A stretch of DNA of 64,000 nt from Isochrysis galbana (GCA_018136815.1 CM030938.1:5232749-5296748), one strand, 5' to 3'. Counted from the stretch's first letter, positions 1 to 9,417 are shown. Translations and numbers: made by a program. The notes: generated by a model from the letters alone, not told the origin.

Positions 1-83
1 GGAGCGGTGTGGTGCGGACTTGTGTCTGCTGTGGGCTGTCCCAACATGCTAACGCGTGTTGTCTCGTGTGCCCTCTTCACGCA

Positions 84-1117
84 GTCATTGGGTGGAGGAG
101 TTCCTTAAGGTGGCAAGACTCCGGCTTCATAGCCTTGAGCTGGCAGAGGCAGAAGCGTCCTCAGCAGCCATGGAGGCGAGGCGCCAGTCAGAACGCGATC
201 GACGCAAGTCTATGGAAGCCCCTCGGCAACCGACATTCCAAACATCGCATGGTCAAGAGACCGATCGGCCATCACCAACGCCGCCTTCTGTGCCGCCTCG
301 TTCTCGCACGTCAGCCTCCACGCATTCGCACCCTATAAGACCGCCACAGTCAGACGGACACTCCGAGCAACGGCCAAATTCTCCACATGTCCACCCACAG
401 CCAGGCAACACGCGACAGGGGGGAGTGCCCGGCATGTCCAAAGGCGAACCGTTCTCGCAAGTAGATCCACATTTTCAGCATGCTCCGAGGTATCAAAATC
501 CCACAGAGAGTATGCCAAGCTCTGAAGATGCAAGTGGAAATGGCGAGGAAGGGCTTGGGGCCTCTCGCGGCTGCACATTTGCATCAGCGGCAGAGGTATT
601 GGCTGCGTCGCGGTCGAGGGGAGCGTCACAACAAGCTCGAGATTCAGCAACGATGTCAAGATCATCAGGTCACGTTGGAGGTGTCCCCGACGTTGAGTCG
701 CGGCATCGCTCGAGGCCCTCTCGCCATTCGACTTCAGCCTCGCAGGGTTCACCCATACGAGCTGTTCATGAGCCACAGGCCAAGCGTGCTTCGTCCAGCA
801 ATGGCACTCAGCAAGCGCCTCGGGTGCCCACACTAGCAAGAGCGAGCCGATGTTGCGCTGACCGTCCCGATCCGCCGCGCTGTATCAATTTAGATGGGGA
901 CAAGAGGTTTGGCGCATCGCCTACGGGTGGCGCTCGCTCTACTGGAGAGCAGACGCCTGGACCGCCCGACTCTGACCCGGCGCGCTCGTCGCCTGTCACA
1001 GCTGCTGAATGGTTGCCTGAGCGCAGCGGGCCAGGCCGAAAGCGGAAGAGGGGTGCCCTTGGGAAGGAGGTCCATCCGCTTAAGCAAGTGTCGATCAACA
1101 ACTTCTTCCAGAGATGA
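84..1117 (+). CDS. POLD3: DNA polymerase delta subunit 3 (p66/Cdc27), C-terminal exon, partial
   Basis: The frame is open from the left edge and stops with TGA at 1115-1117. A pyrimidine-rich stretch ending CACGCAG at 77-83 looks like a 3' splice site, so the exon probably starts at 84 and earlier exons lie outside the window. After a short helical start (HWVEEFLKVARLRL) about 300 residues are low-complexity, rich in Ser, Pro, Arg and His. The last residues are QVSINNFFQR, a full PCNA-interacting (PIP) box, Q-x-x-I-x-x-F-F, followed by QR. POLD3 proteins end in almost the same peptide (human QVSITGFFQRK) after a similar disordered, basic tail, here with ALGKE and KRKR nearby. POLD3 is the accessory subunit that links polymerase delta to the PCNA clamp in the nucleus. 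Only this tail supports the name; another C-terminal PIP-box protein is possible because the N-terminal winged helix is not in view. Confidence 0.6.
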
Positions 1118-1635
1118 GCTGCTTATGTCAGCTACACAATTGCTCAAATTCATTAGCTTGCTCTGCCGCGAGATGCGTTGAGCGTATTCCATGGACGAGG
1201 ATGGCGTACTCACGCAGCATTCATACACACGCGGTCTACGATGGTTTCAGTCCTGTTTCTTTGCATGTCATCCCTCGGGTGCGCTCATTGGTTCTAGTCC
1301 AAGAATGGAGAGGAGTTGGATTTGTGTCCGGCATATTTCCGAGTAAAACACACCAAGCTCGCCGTCACGCACGTGCCTTTTGCTAGGTGGCTTGTGCGCG
1401 CGAAGAGGCGAGTGGCTCAAGTGTCTAGTAGCGTGCGTGGTGGTGGTGGTGCGAGTTGTGGAATATGCAAGGCGTGTTTGGAGGCCTGTAGCAAGCATTC
1501 GAAGTACAGCTGGAAGAACGAGGGGACGAGAGCCCTACAGTTGACAGTTGGGTCTGACACCACCCCAGCCGCGCGGGGGAGATACTTAAGATTGCAGCTC
1601 TCGCGTCAACTTAGTTTGTAGTAGTACTCCCGTCC

Positions 1636-1846
1636 GGCGGGAGATACATTTAAGATTAGCTCTCGGGGGGGAGGCACCGCGTGCCTCGTGCCCTTCCCCC
1701 CCGGGCTCCGACTACCCTCCGGGGGGTCCGTCCATCGCCCGTCGGTGCTCAATCACTAGTCATCCCGCGCCGGGCAAGGGAGTGCTGGAGCCCGAGGGGG
1801 AGGGCACGAGGCGCCTCCCCCATGTGAACGAAGTATAGACTCAGTT
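1636..1846 (+). repeat. Palindrome-ended dispersed repeat, family A (copy 1)
   Basis: A GC-rich stretch ends in GAGGGCACGAGGCGCCTC, then CCCATGTG and the degenerate palindrome AACGAAGTATAGACTCAGTT at 1827-1846. The same tail occurs near 39120 and, inverted, near 34362 and 15410. Non-coding; probably a non-autonomous mobile repeat. Confidence 0.6.
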
Positions 1847-2254
1847 GACGATTGAAGTATCATTAGCGGTGAAATCCCAAATGCCCCAATCCCAACCACA
1901 TCTCACGTGCTTCTACTGAGGCGCGATGAGCTAACGTCCCGAGGACTCCCTCTTTTCTGCCCTCGCGCTTTGTGATGCAGCAGGTCTCTCAGGCGCTGGG
2001 AGTACGAGTAAAAATCGGCTGACACCACGAGGATCGCCCCCCCATCCCAGGGAACGAACACCTAAAGCTAGAGACGGCTGAGACCCCGCATCGACAAACC
2101 GCGAAAGAGAACGGAAGCACAGACTCGCATACCCGCACACGACCGGTGTAGCCCTAACCGGGTCGGGCGGCCGCCTAGTGACACAAGAGAATGGGGATAA
2201 CCATAAGGCTAGGGGCTGGCACATAAAGCCTACCCCTCTCAAGCTCGACATCTA

Positions 2255-2395
2255 GTGCCCCTATGTAGCGCACAATGGGAGTTGCCGCACGGCAGGATGA
2301 GGAAGCGAGCGGAGGGCGAGCGGGCGGGGATCATCGCAAGTGTGGAATTCCAAGGTTGCGCGCGCGGCGTGAATATAAAGAAATCCCCCTCCCCC
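2255..2395 (+). repeat. GC-rich dispersed unit (copy 1)
   Basis: It starts CCCCTATGTAGCGCACAA and runs through GTTGCCGC to GCGCGCGCGGCGTGAATATA. Related copies with the same order of blocks are at 38585-38712 and 58855-59008, and the tail alone recurs near 25535 and 39205. Non-coding and probably mobile. Confidence 0.55.
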
Positions 2396-2762
2396 CCCCT
2401 CGATTCGTGCACCGAACAGTTCATTTATTGACGTTATCCCCTCCTTCTTTTCTTGCTGGACGCTGCAGCACCTCGACCAACGTCTCCTTCGGAAGGCCAA
2501 AGCACACACGTGTGCCAAGCCGTTCGCCCACTGTACCCATCTCAACAACAGTGCCCGGAGGATATTCGCCAGATCCTTCGAGCACAGGCACGAGTGATGC
2601 CGCCGCGTTCGGTAAGACCATGGCCTCTTTCTGCGTTTCGCCATAGTAAATGCCTCCTCCATCGGGCTGTACGTTGAATTGCGCAATCTGAAGTATAGGG
2701 CCGTTGAGGGATCAGGTGAGCGCCATTTCCAATGCTATGCGGATGTAGGTGGTGTCGCTACC

Positions 2763-2910
2763 ACAAGGAACAAATTCAGACATCAGTGGCATCGAGAGCG
2801 GCCATTCATGGCCGTGGGGCAAGCGCAGGTGAAGCACACAAGGAACAAACTCAGAAATCAAGCGCGTCGAGAGTGGGCATCCATGGCCGTGGGGGCAAGC
2901 GATGGTGAGG
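2763..2910 (+). repeat. Two-unit tandem repeat of about 75 bases
   Basis: Units at about 2763-2837 and 2838-2910 share ACAAGGAACAAA, TCGAGAG and CATGGCCGTGGGG in the same order with about 15-20 percent divergence. No product is apparent. Confidence 0.75.
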
Positions 2911-3032
2911 CAGGGAGACAACGCTATTGAGATTAGGAGGAATAGAACGCGCTCGAGAGTTCTAGTGCGACAGTTTACCACGTAGCCTGGGCAAACGGCT
3001 CGGCAAATGACAAGCCCCGCAGCACTTAAGAC

Positions 3033-4431
3033 CTAGTCTGAGCGCGGCGGAGTGTGATAGATAGGGGAATCATGTCGCACCTCTGGATACGCCTGTGCGA
3101 CAGCAGCTTCTTGCGTTGCACGCAACTTTGGCACCACCGCAGCTCCAACACACGCTCGACGATTGTTCTCGGTCGTAAGCCTGACGTCGTCTGAATAAAG
3201 CTGCGGGTTCATTTGAGAACGTTCGAGCGCCAGCTTTAACCTGTCAAGAAGGGTGAGAGGGTCACGAGCAAGTAGCGGCCAAACTGTGAGGCTGCACGGA
3301 CATTTTGTAGACCAATATGTGTCGCAAGATTGGCACCCAAAGCCAAGCCAGGGTACTAGTACCAACGGTCCAGCGACGATCTTGCGATCTATGACGGCAG
3401 GGTTGCCGTTGTTGAGGTGTACTTGCAGCTTACTTAAGCTCTTCATCAATGCTCTCAGCCACGTCGGCCAGAGCCATTCGCTCCCCGCTTAAAACCGACT
3501 CTTCAGGCATAAGTTTGGGCTGACAGACATTATAGCCAGTTGATGAGAACGGTTTTGACGTGCGCTGCTCTTGCACAGGCCCCGAGGGATTCTGTTTCTG
3601 ATAGATCCAAGCTCCAGCGCGCCAAAGCACAGATGTTGGCTCCTTTTTAGCATGAGCTGACTCAAGTGCCGGCTTGAGCTCTGTAGGATAGAGTGGGCGT
3701 TGCGGCACAGGCTCGGCCTCAATTTCATTGGCTCGCCTCGTCACATTCTTCACCCAACTGCGGAAGGGAAAGGTCAGTCGTGGGATACGAATGAGCTTGT
3801 GAAAGACGACAAGCAGGCAAGATGCTTTCTTGAGACACGGTCGGAATCCTTGAGGAGTGCTGGATGATGCCATCAGTGTCCGAAATATGAGCAGACAGTG
3901 TGCAATTGATGGCAAGGCACCGGCATAGAGGAAGATTGAAGCAGCTCACTTGTGGAAATTAAAATTTCTCACTCGATTTTCTTCTGCCCGGCGCATGGCA
4001 TAGTCGATTGGCGTCTGCCCGTAGAAATCTGGAAGCGATGCATCTGCTCCCGCTTCAAGCAGCGCCTCCGCCACTCCTCGATAGCCCTCTTGCGCTGCGT
4101 AGCTTAAGGGCGTCATCTGCATGAAGCCGCATGGCTCATCCGGTTTGGCACCTGCCTCCAAAAGGACTTGCACGCACTCAAGGCTACCGGTCATCGCGGC
4201 CGCCGCTAATGCAGATAGACCCGAGGAAGACGAAGCATCAGGTGAGGCATTGGCCGCAAGGAGCGACTTGAGCAGCGCCACGCGGCCCACCTCAGCGCAT
4301 GCGACGACGGGGCTCTCGCCATCTGGCGAAAGGCCATTGACACCCCCGGGCCAGCTGCCCAACGCCTTGACGACCTCCTCGGCGGTGGCAGACCGCACCA
4401 TATCCACCAGATTGGTGCCCGTCTCCGCCAT
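3033..4431 (-). CDS. Ankyrin-repeat protein, three exons
   Basis: Exons on the minus strand are 4431-3950, 3757-3434 and 3240-3033. Introns start GTGAGC and GTAAGC and end CGCAG and GACAG; phases join cleanly into 337 residues ending in TAG. The first exon carries three to four ankyrin repeats: typical helix-turn signatures are SALAAAAMTGSLECVQVLLEAGA and a following TPLSYAAQEGYRGVAEALLEAGA type unit, covering about residues 20-150. The rest is an unfamiliar charged tail with WRAGAWIYQKQNP and a long helix around SIDEELKLKLALERSQ. Ankyrin repeats mediate protein binding; no catalytic domain is seen, so the partner and role are unknown. The gene stands alone. ATG at 4429-4431 is the first in frame. 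Splice sites are by eye but three independent junctions keep the frame. Confidence 0.75.
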
Positions 4432-4536
4432 CGTGGTCCAGCGGGCGGCGGCGTTGCGACGGAAATGCCGCGGTAACGGATTTCACATGGATGCTGGATA
4501 CTGAATGCAGTTCCGTGTTCACGTGTTCACAGCACA

Positions 4537-4686
4537 TGAACGCTTCCGTCTGCTGCTCGCAGCCCTTGTTTCACGTTATACGTGGGTGCCGCTCCTTCCG
4601 GGTGTCTGGGGCGACGCGAATCTTAGGCTAACCTTTTACTATTACATTGGGGCTGCTTTTATTTGGTCGTGCTAAGGTTGAACGCC
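4537..4686 (+). repeat. 150-base direct repeat, left copy
   Basis: Starts TGAACGCTTCCGTCTGCTGC and ends GCTAAGGTTGAACGCC. A second copy lies at 4955-5113 in the same orientation, about 270 bases away. The pair resembles short long-terminal repeats or a local duplication around an insertion; the segment between has no gene. Confidence 0.75.
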
Positions 4687-4954
4687 GCTCCACCCAGTGG
4701 AAACAAGGGTGGCGATAAGGGGACGGTGGTGGGTAGGCTGTAGCGTGTTTCGTGTTTCTTGTAGTGTGTAGTGTGTGTTATAGCTTGAGCGGGCTGGTGC
4801 GGGGCGCGGCGAAGGGCGGGAGAGAAAGAGGCGCGTATCCCCTCTGCGGGGGGGAGGTATGCTATTTTTGTTTTCTTTCTCTCCCTTACTCTGGTCACGC
4901 CCCCTTGCTGCTCCGTCGTCGTTCTCAGTTACGCAAACTAAAGTTCGCTATCAT

Positions 4955-5113
4955 TGAACGCTTCCGTCTGCTGCTTGCAGCCCTTGTTTCACGTTATACG
5001 TGGGTACGTGGGTGCCGCTCCTTCCGGGTGTCTGGGGTGACGCGAATCTTAGGCTAACCTTTTACTTTTACATTGGGGCTGCTTTTATTTGGTTAGTGCT
5101 AAGGTTGAACGCC
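4955..5113 (+). repeat. 150-base direct repeat, right copy
   Basis: Near-identical to 4537-4686 but with a local duplication (GTACGTGG near 5006) and a few substitutions, so the two copies have diverged little. Confidence 0.75.
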
Positions 5114-5628
5114 ACTGCCACTGCGCCGAGAGCTCCTTGGAGCCTCGGGCCGCGTGGGCACGATACCCCCGTTTAAAGGCGCATGTTGAATGTATGCTAG
5201 GATGGGTGACTGGTACTAGCGCGCTGGGGTCTAGCGCCGCTCAGTGCATATCTATACTCCTCGCGCTATACTATATCGCTACTCGAGCTCATGAGCGTGT
5301 CCTCGGCGTGGCCCTTCGACATGGCCAATGAGTTTCATTGTCTCCGGAATCTGATGACTGATGATGCTGCCTGACCTGAATAATAATAATAATAATAATC
5401 AAGGCGGCTTGCCTTCATTTGGTCTCCTTTCCCTCAGGGTTTCTTCCCCTCCCGTGGAGTCTCTGGCCGAGCAACATCAAATACAAAAAAGCTCGGTCCT
5501 AGGACACCGGGCCTAGCTCACCATGAGGGCGCTCCTGTGAGCAAGGGGATGCATGGTTACTAGTGCGTGCCCCCGCTCTCGATGAAAATTCCAGCGGCCT
5601 CCTCGTCACGCATGACGTGGACCTCTCC
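5114..5628. other. Non-coding, with an AAT microsatellite
   Basis: A run of AAT units sits at about 5379-5398, directly after GCTGCCTGACCTGAA (5366-5380), a 15-mer seen again at 8801-8815. A stretch near 5195 (GGATGGGTGAC) recalls the C box of 5S rRNA genes, but the rest of the 5S sequence is absent. No gene seen. Confidence 0.5.
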
Positions 5629-6264
5629 TCACACTTGTCTTGAAAGGATCGTCTTCAATGAGCGCATCGAATGTATACCGCACTCCTCGTGTGTCAGCTT
5701 GAACTTCTTTTCGATGTCGTAAAAGCTGTGGTACGGGTCAATGTACCCCTGCTTCTTTTCGAGCATGAGGTAATGCCTACCGGTCTTATCGATGGCGTAG
5801 GGATACGGAAAGTCGTTCGCTCCTACAGGCGATACGAATGCGACGATCTCGTCGACGGCCTCAAATTCGAACACTTCGATGCCCACGAAGACGTACTTGA
5901 GGTCGCCGATGTAGAAGAGCAAAGAGTTCCCTGCTTCATTGAGCTCGTTCACTCTGTCGTACCCTCCTGACAATACAGTCAATGGGCAGAGGTGGCTGAT
6001 GCCAACAAACATGTCCTCGCACACGAACGCGTGATGCGAGGCTTCGCCGTGTACATCGACCAAGTGCCTACCGTCATCGCGCTGTGCAACGGACGCGACA
6101 AAGCCCACGCCGCCATTGTCACGGGTCGCGTACTTTTGGACACCGGGTTCAGGGGCGAGAATCCTTCGCCAGTGCTCTTCGAACTCGTGTATACCTGGGT
6201 CTCCCGTCTCAGGTGTGGGAGAGCCATGGTAAAGGAGCGACAAGGCAAGGTCTCTATGTGTCAT
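5629..6264 (-). CDS. Intronless protein resembling giant-virus (NCLDV) conserved proteins
   Basis: A single open frame of 211 residues starting at ATG 6264. The middle and end read YIGDLKYVFVGIEVFEFE, then SPVGANDFPYPYAID, then RHYLMLEKK. The order (short beta strands, SPVGxxDxPYPYAID, then YLMLE) is what I recall from uncharacterised proteins common in mimivirus- and phycodnavirus-like genomes; this is recall, not a search. There is no signal peptide or membrane segment. No biochemical role is known for such proteins. It lies with two small intronless membrane-protein frames on the same strand (6327-7128) beside a hairpin array, while all the recognisable cellular genes around have introns, so the cluster may be a piece of integrated viral DNA. 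If the resemblance is wrong it is simply an intronless host protein. Confidence 0.55.
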   Translation of the reverse strand: MTHRDLALSLLYHGSPTPETGDPGIHEFEEHWRRILAPEPGVQKYATRDNGGVGFVASVAQRDDGRHLVDVHGEASHHAFVCEDMFVGISHLCPLTVLSGGYDRVNELNEAGNSLLFYIGDLKYVFVGIEVFEFEAVDEIVAFVSPVGANDFPYPYAIDKTGRHYLMLEKKQGYIDPYHSFYDIEKKFKLTHEECGIHSMRSLKTILSRQV

Positions 6265-6326
6265 TTATGAGCACGAAACGAAAAAAGCTTCCGTGAGCGT
6301 CTTTCACTTTGTTCCGTGCTCGCCAA

Positions 6327-6713
6327 TCAGTCATCAGATCTGCAGGTACCACTACGACACGTGTATTCACCACAGCACTCCGAGTTACTTTGGCACACCG
6401 ACCCTGGCTCGCGGCATGGCGTCTCACACACTCCCTCGTCATTGCACTCAAGTCCTTCACAGCACTCGTCGCCATAACTGCACCCCCCCCTTTTCTCGAC
6501 ACACGGTGTGACGGTACGGCACTTTTGGTCGGAGCACACGAGATCGTGACAACAGTCTCCATCGTTTGCACACTCTCCATCCACATCCTTGCATCTGTCT
6601 GGCTGCTTCTTCGTGAGTACCAACGCGACGACGGTGGCGGCGACCACGGTGGCGACGACCACCGCAAGGGCAATCAAAAGTCGTTTCGACGGCATATTTA
6701 CCCATATGCCCAT
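6327..6713 (-). CDS. Small membrane protein with three six-cysteine repeats
   Basis: 128 residues if started at ATG 6711-6713, which follows an A-rich run; an upstream in-frame ATG at 6794 would add 27 residues and overlap the next frame. Near the N-terminus KRLL is followed by one hydrophobic segment of about 20 residues (Ala/Val-rich), then a lumenal or external part with three repeats of the pattern C-x6-C-x5-CC-x4-C-x4/5-C. That spacing matches inhibitor-cystine-knot (knottin) modules, small disulfide-stapled folds. The layout suggests a type II membrane protein with a disulfide-rich ectodomain. Its partner is unknown. Intronless, same strand as both neighbours, 62 bases upstream of the NCLDV-like gene. 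Confidence 0.6.
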   Translation of the reverse strand: MGIWVNMPSKRLLIALAVVVATVVAATVVALVLTKKQPDRCKDVDGECANDGDCCHDLVCSDQKCRTVTPCVEKRGGCSYGDECCEGLECNDEGVCETPCREPGSVCQSNSECCGEYTCRSGTCRSDD

Positions 6714-6759
6714 TTTTTTTGTCCAACCTTCGGTTCGAAACAAACGCGATGCGCTTGCC

Positions 6760-7128
6760 TCATGGGGGGGAGGGGGAGTCTCCTGAGTTTGCATTCGCTG
6801 TGGATAATCGCTTGGTCACGGTCCTGATGACAAAGACGACCACCGCCACGAGCGCGGCGACGACCCCAAGCGTGACCAACAAGGCGGTCAGCATTACTTT
6901 GTCGAAGATGAAGCGGAGGGCCAGCTGTGTTGGTGTTTCCACCGAGTCCGCACTCTCGCGGCCCCGCCCCGGCCTACGCCGCTTGGCCGCCGGTCGGTCC
7001 GCTGCATCCGGCGTGCCCCTCCGCTCTCCCCGCGTCCGTAGGGCCACACTGTGTGAGGGTGCAGAGGGGAAGGGGAAGTGAGATGACGGACAAGTGCTCC
7101 TACTGGCTCCGTCGACGGCAGGGTGCAA
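6760..7128 (-). CDS. Possible small single-pass membrane protein
   Basis: An open frame of up to 122 residues. The C-terminal part has a clear membrane segment (LTALLVTLGVVAALVAVVV) followed by a basic flank, RTVTKR. The N-terminal half is Arg/Pro-rich and could be untranslated; ATG at 6894 would give a 44-residue protein starting just before the membrane segment. No family is recognised. It is listed because it repeats the orientation and intronless style of the two neighbours. Confidence 0.35.
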   Translation of the reverse strand: MHPAVDGASRSTCPSSHFPFPSAPSHSVALRTRGERRGTPDAADRPAAKRRRPGRGRESADSVETPTQLALRFIFDKVMLTALLVTLGVVAALVAVVVFVIRTVTKRLSTANANSGDSPSPP

Positions 7129-7250
7129 GAAGGGGGGCGAGGAGAGGGTGCGAAAGCGGGAAGCGGGCGGGCACGAGGCGGGTGGGAACGAAGCGGGGGG
7201 CGAGTCGCAGCAGCCCCTGTCCCGATGTTTCCTTTCCTTTGGCGACTCCG

Positions 7251-7972
7251 CCAGAAAGTTGTTGGTTTCCCCTGCCCCCTACGCGGGAGGTTGTCAGATT
7301 AGTGCGCGGTTTTGGAAGGGAATGCGCGGTTTTCTTGGAGTCAAATCTGACAACCTCCCGCTTAGGGGGGAAGGGGGGGGGAAACCAACAACTTTCTGGA
7401 GACGCTGCACCACTCGGCGAGGAAGGGTGCCCGAGCGAGCCGACTCCGCCAGAAAGTTGTTGGTTTCCCCCCCTACCCCCCTACGCGGAAGGGTGTCAGA
7501 TTAGCGCGCGGTTTTGGAGGGGAATGCGCGGTTTTATTGGAGTCAAATCTGACAACCTCCCGCGTAGGGGGGGAGGGGGGAAACCAACAACTCTCTGGGG
7601 ACGCTGCACCACTCGGCGGGGAAGGCTGCACGAGCGAGCTGACTCCGACAGAAAGTTGTTTGCTTCCCCCCCTACCCCCTCACGCGTAAATGTGTCAGAT
7701 TTCAAACCCTTGTACGACAAATGCGTTTACAAAAAAAGTGAAACAACAAAACGAACCGCCTCCCGAGTCTGACCTCCCGCGTAGGGGGGAGGGGGGGAAA
7801 CCAACAACTTTCTGGGGAAGTCACACCGGCCGAGCAGCCCACCCCGCCAAGTCGTGCACCGCCTCCAGAAAGTTGTTGGTTTTCCCCCTACCCCCTCAGG
7901 CGGAAAGGTGTCAGATTTCAATCCCACGTAAGAGAGGCGTTTACAAAAAAGGAACCCCCGAAATCTGACGGG
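7251..7972. repeat. Array of four long hairpins (about 150 bases each)
   Basis: Each unit begins AGAAAGTTGTTGGTTTCCCC, then CTACGCGGGAGGTTGTCAGA, has a loop with one or two GCGCGGTTTT words, and closes with the reverse complement of both arms. Units are at 7251-7399, 7449-7598, 7649-7815 and 7865-7972 (the last lacks its outer right arm). Spacers carry GACGCTGCACCACTCGGCG or a variant. Open frames running through here are by-products of the repeats. Confidence 0.85.
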
Positions 7973-8100
7973 GGGGAGGACATACCGGGAGGGAGGGGAG
8001 GACATACCGGGAGGGAGGGGGAGGACATACCGGGAGGGAGGGGGAGGACATACCGGGAGGGAGGGGGAGGACATACCGGGAGGGAGGGGGAGGGGGAGGA
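7973..8100 (+). repeat. 23-base minisatellite, about five units
   Basis: Purine-rich unit AGGACATACCGGGAGGGAGG(GGG) repeated head to tail, with small length changes. It splits the hairpin array from the inverted copy at 8244. Confidence 0.85.
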
Positions 8101-8243
8101 AACTCGGTCACATGTTGTCCATCACCGCCCACTTGGCCTCGAGAGAGGGGTTCCCCTGCGCCGGAGTCGCCGCATTGGGGCTTGCTCCCATCACGTGCGG
8201 CCGCCGGCTGGGAGAAGCGGGGGCAGGCTGGGAAGGCTGGGAA

Positions 8244-8392
8244 GGGGAAGCAAACAACTTTCTGTCGGAGTCAGCTCGCTCGTGCAGCCTTCCCCGCCGA
8301 GTGGTGCAGCGTCCCCAGAGAGTTGTTGGTTTCCCCCCTCCCCCCCTACGCGGGAGGTTGTCAGATTTGACTCCAATAAAACCGCGCATTCC
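8244..8392 (-). repeat. Inverted exact copy of 7521-7669
   Basis: Reading this segment on the minus strand reproduces 7521-7669 base for base as far as I can see (149 bases), including loop, arm and spacer. Such identity between non-coding copies points to a recent inversion-duplication or gene conversion. Confidence 0.85.
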
Positions 8393-8396
8393 CCCA

Positions 8397-8800
8397 TGGC
8401 GCGCGCCTGCGGCCCCTCTTCAGGTCCCCAGGTGGCCAGCAGGGGCCTGGGAGCGCAGCTCAGGGGGCAGGTGAGGCTGGGGCATGGCCCTGGCCCCTCC
8501 TGCCTCTCCCTCGCTGGCGCTCCGAGCCCCTGCGGGTCGACTGGAGCTGGCTGGGGGGTCCTGAACAGGGGGGCCCAGGGGGAGGAGGGGCTGGTCAGAG
8601 GGATGGGCTGGCCACGACAGGCCAGGGCGGGCGAGTCAGGCGTGCCTGTGGGGAGAGGAATGGGTCAGCATGGCAGTGTGCTCCTGGCAAGCCATCAGGC
8701 GTGCCAGGAGAGTGGGTGGTTCCTCCCCCATGGCAGGGGAGGAGTGGAGAGAGAGGGGGGCTCGTGCCCCCCCATGGGCGAACTAAGTATAAACTTAGTT
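8397..8800 (+). repeat. Palindrome-ended dispersed repeat, family B (copy 1)
   Basis: A GC-rich, non-coding unit of about 400 bases with the landmarks CTGGCCACGACAGGCC, GCAAGCCATCAGGCGTGCC and GGCTCGTGCCCCCCCATGGG, ending in AACTAAGTATAAACTTAGTT at 8781-8800. A full inverted copy is at 58241-58660 and a shorter one at 34467-34640. Confidence 0.75.
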
Positions 8801-8951
8801 GCTGCCTGACCTGAAGAGGATGACCGTATGACCGTGCCACTATCGCGTGTTTGAAAGTCGTCTATTTTTCGCTTGAAGAATAAAGAATATTAGTAGTATG
8901 TTGTTACGTTCACACTTTTTCGATTGTTATTGTGATTGTATTATACGGACT

Positions 8952-9005
8952 ATGGACATTTGATGGCTCAACTTGAGTCTGTCCCATATTCGACGGAACG
9001 CGACG
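8952..9005 (+). repeat. Solo terminal repeat, CCCAYATTCGACGGAACG type
   Basis: GGACATTTGATGGCTCAACTT is followed by GTCTGTCCCATATTCGACGG. Related ends are at 25352-25412 and, as a facing pair, at 50745 and 51150. Confidence 0.6.
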
Positions 9006-9184
9006 TTTAGCCCTTAATTTATCTTCACATTCAGTTTTTTTTTGCCTTTAATTCACCCATTGTAGTTCGGTAGTTGGTGCCCTCCGCACAGCGTTCGTGT
9101 AGGAACGTTCCACAATTGGAAGCACACTTGAGCAAGGTAGCCATTGGTGTTCCACATTGGGAAAGTGGTGTTCCACACCTCACT

Positions 9185-9280
9185 GTTCCACAGCTCACAA
9201 GGGTGTTCCTATAAGTGTTCCACAGCTCACAAGGGTGTTCCTATAAGTGTTCCACAGCTCACAAGGGTGTTCCTATATAT
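9185..9280 (+). repeat. 32-base tandem repeat, three units
   Basis: Unit starts GTTCCACAGCTCACAAGGGT and ends GTTCCTATAAGT; units begin at 9185, 9217 and 9249. It lies inside the inverted-repeat element. Confidence 0.85.
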
Positions 9281-9346
9281 TATAAGCCTATAAATATGTG
9301 TTCCACAGGTCGGACCAAAAGAGGGGACCCATGATGCACATATGTA

Positions 9347-9417
9347 CGTACATCCCGGGCTCGAACCCCGCTGCTCGCAGCCCACGCCTGGATTGTTGCT
9401 AACTACGCCACGGCTGA
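9347..9417 (-). other. tRNA-like RNA polymerase III promoter relic
   Basis: On the minus strand an A box TGGCGTAGTTAG (9410-9399) and a B box GGTTCGAGCCC (9367-9357) are 43 bases apart, the spacing of a normal tRNA. The acceptor stem does not pair and two T-stem pairs are broken, so this is not a working tRNA gene. It looks like the head of a tRNA-derived SINE caught inside the element. Confidence 0.55.

Larger units (their letters stand above)
1118..3032. other. Intergenic region with several small repeats
   Basis: No convincing gene. It holds a short direct repeat (GGGGGAGATACTTAAGAT near 1574 and GGCGGGAGATACATTTAAG near 1636), a palindrome-ended repeat, a copy of a GC-rich dispersed unit and a 75-base tandem duplication, listed separately. 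The overlapping open frames on both strands between 2239 and 2690 show no family features. Confidence 0.6.

Noticed and set aside
5100..5240. 5S rRNA gene
   Set aside because: Only a short C-box-like GGATGGGTGAC is present; the A box and pairing stems are missing.
7094..7968. Open frames of 90-280 residues over the hairpin array
   Set aside because: Their residues repeat with the hairpin units and no frame is kept between units.
7251..8100. CRISPR-like array
   Set aside because: Units are about 150-base hairpins with GC-rich spacers of related sequence, not short identical repeats with unique spacers.
8195..8809. 204-residue plus frame
   Set aside because: It spans an inverted hairpin and a family B repeat whose other copies do not keep the frame.
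9347..9417. Functional tRNA gene
   Set aside because: A and B boxes are right but the acceptor stem and part of the T stem do not pair.
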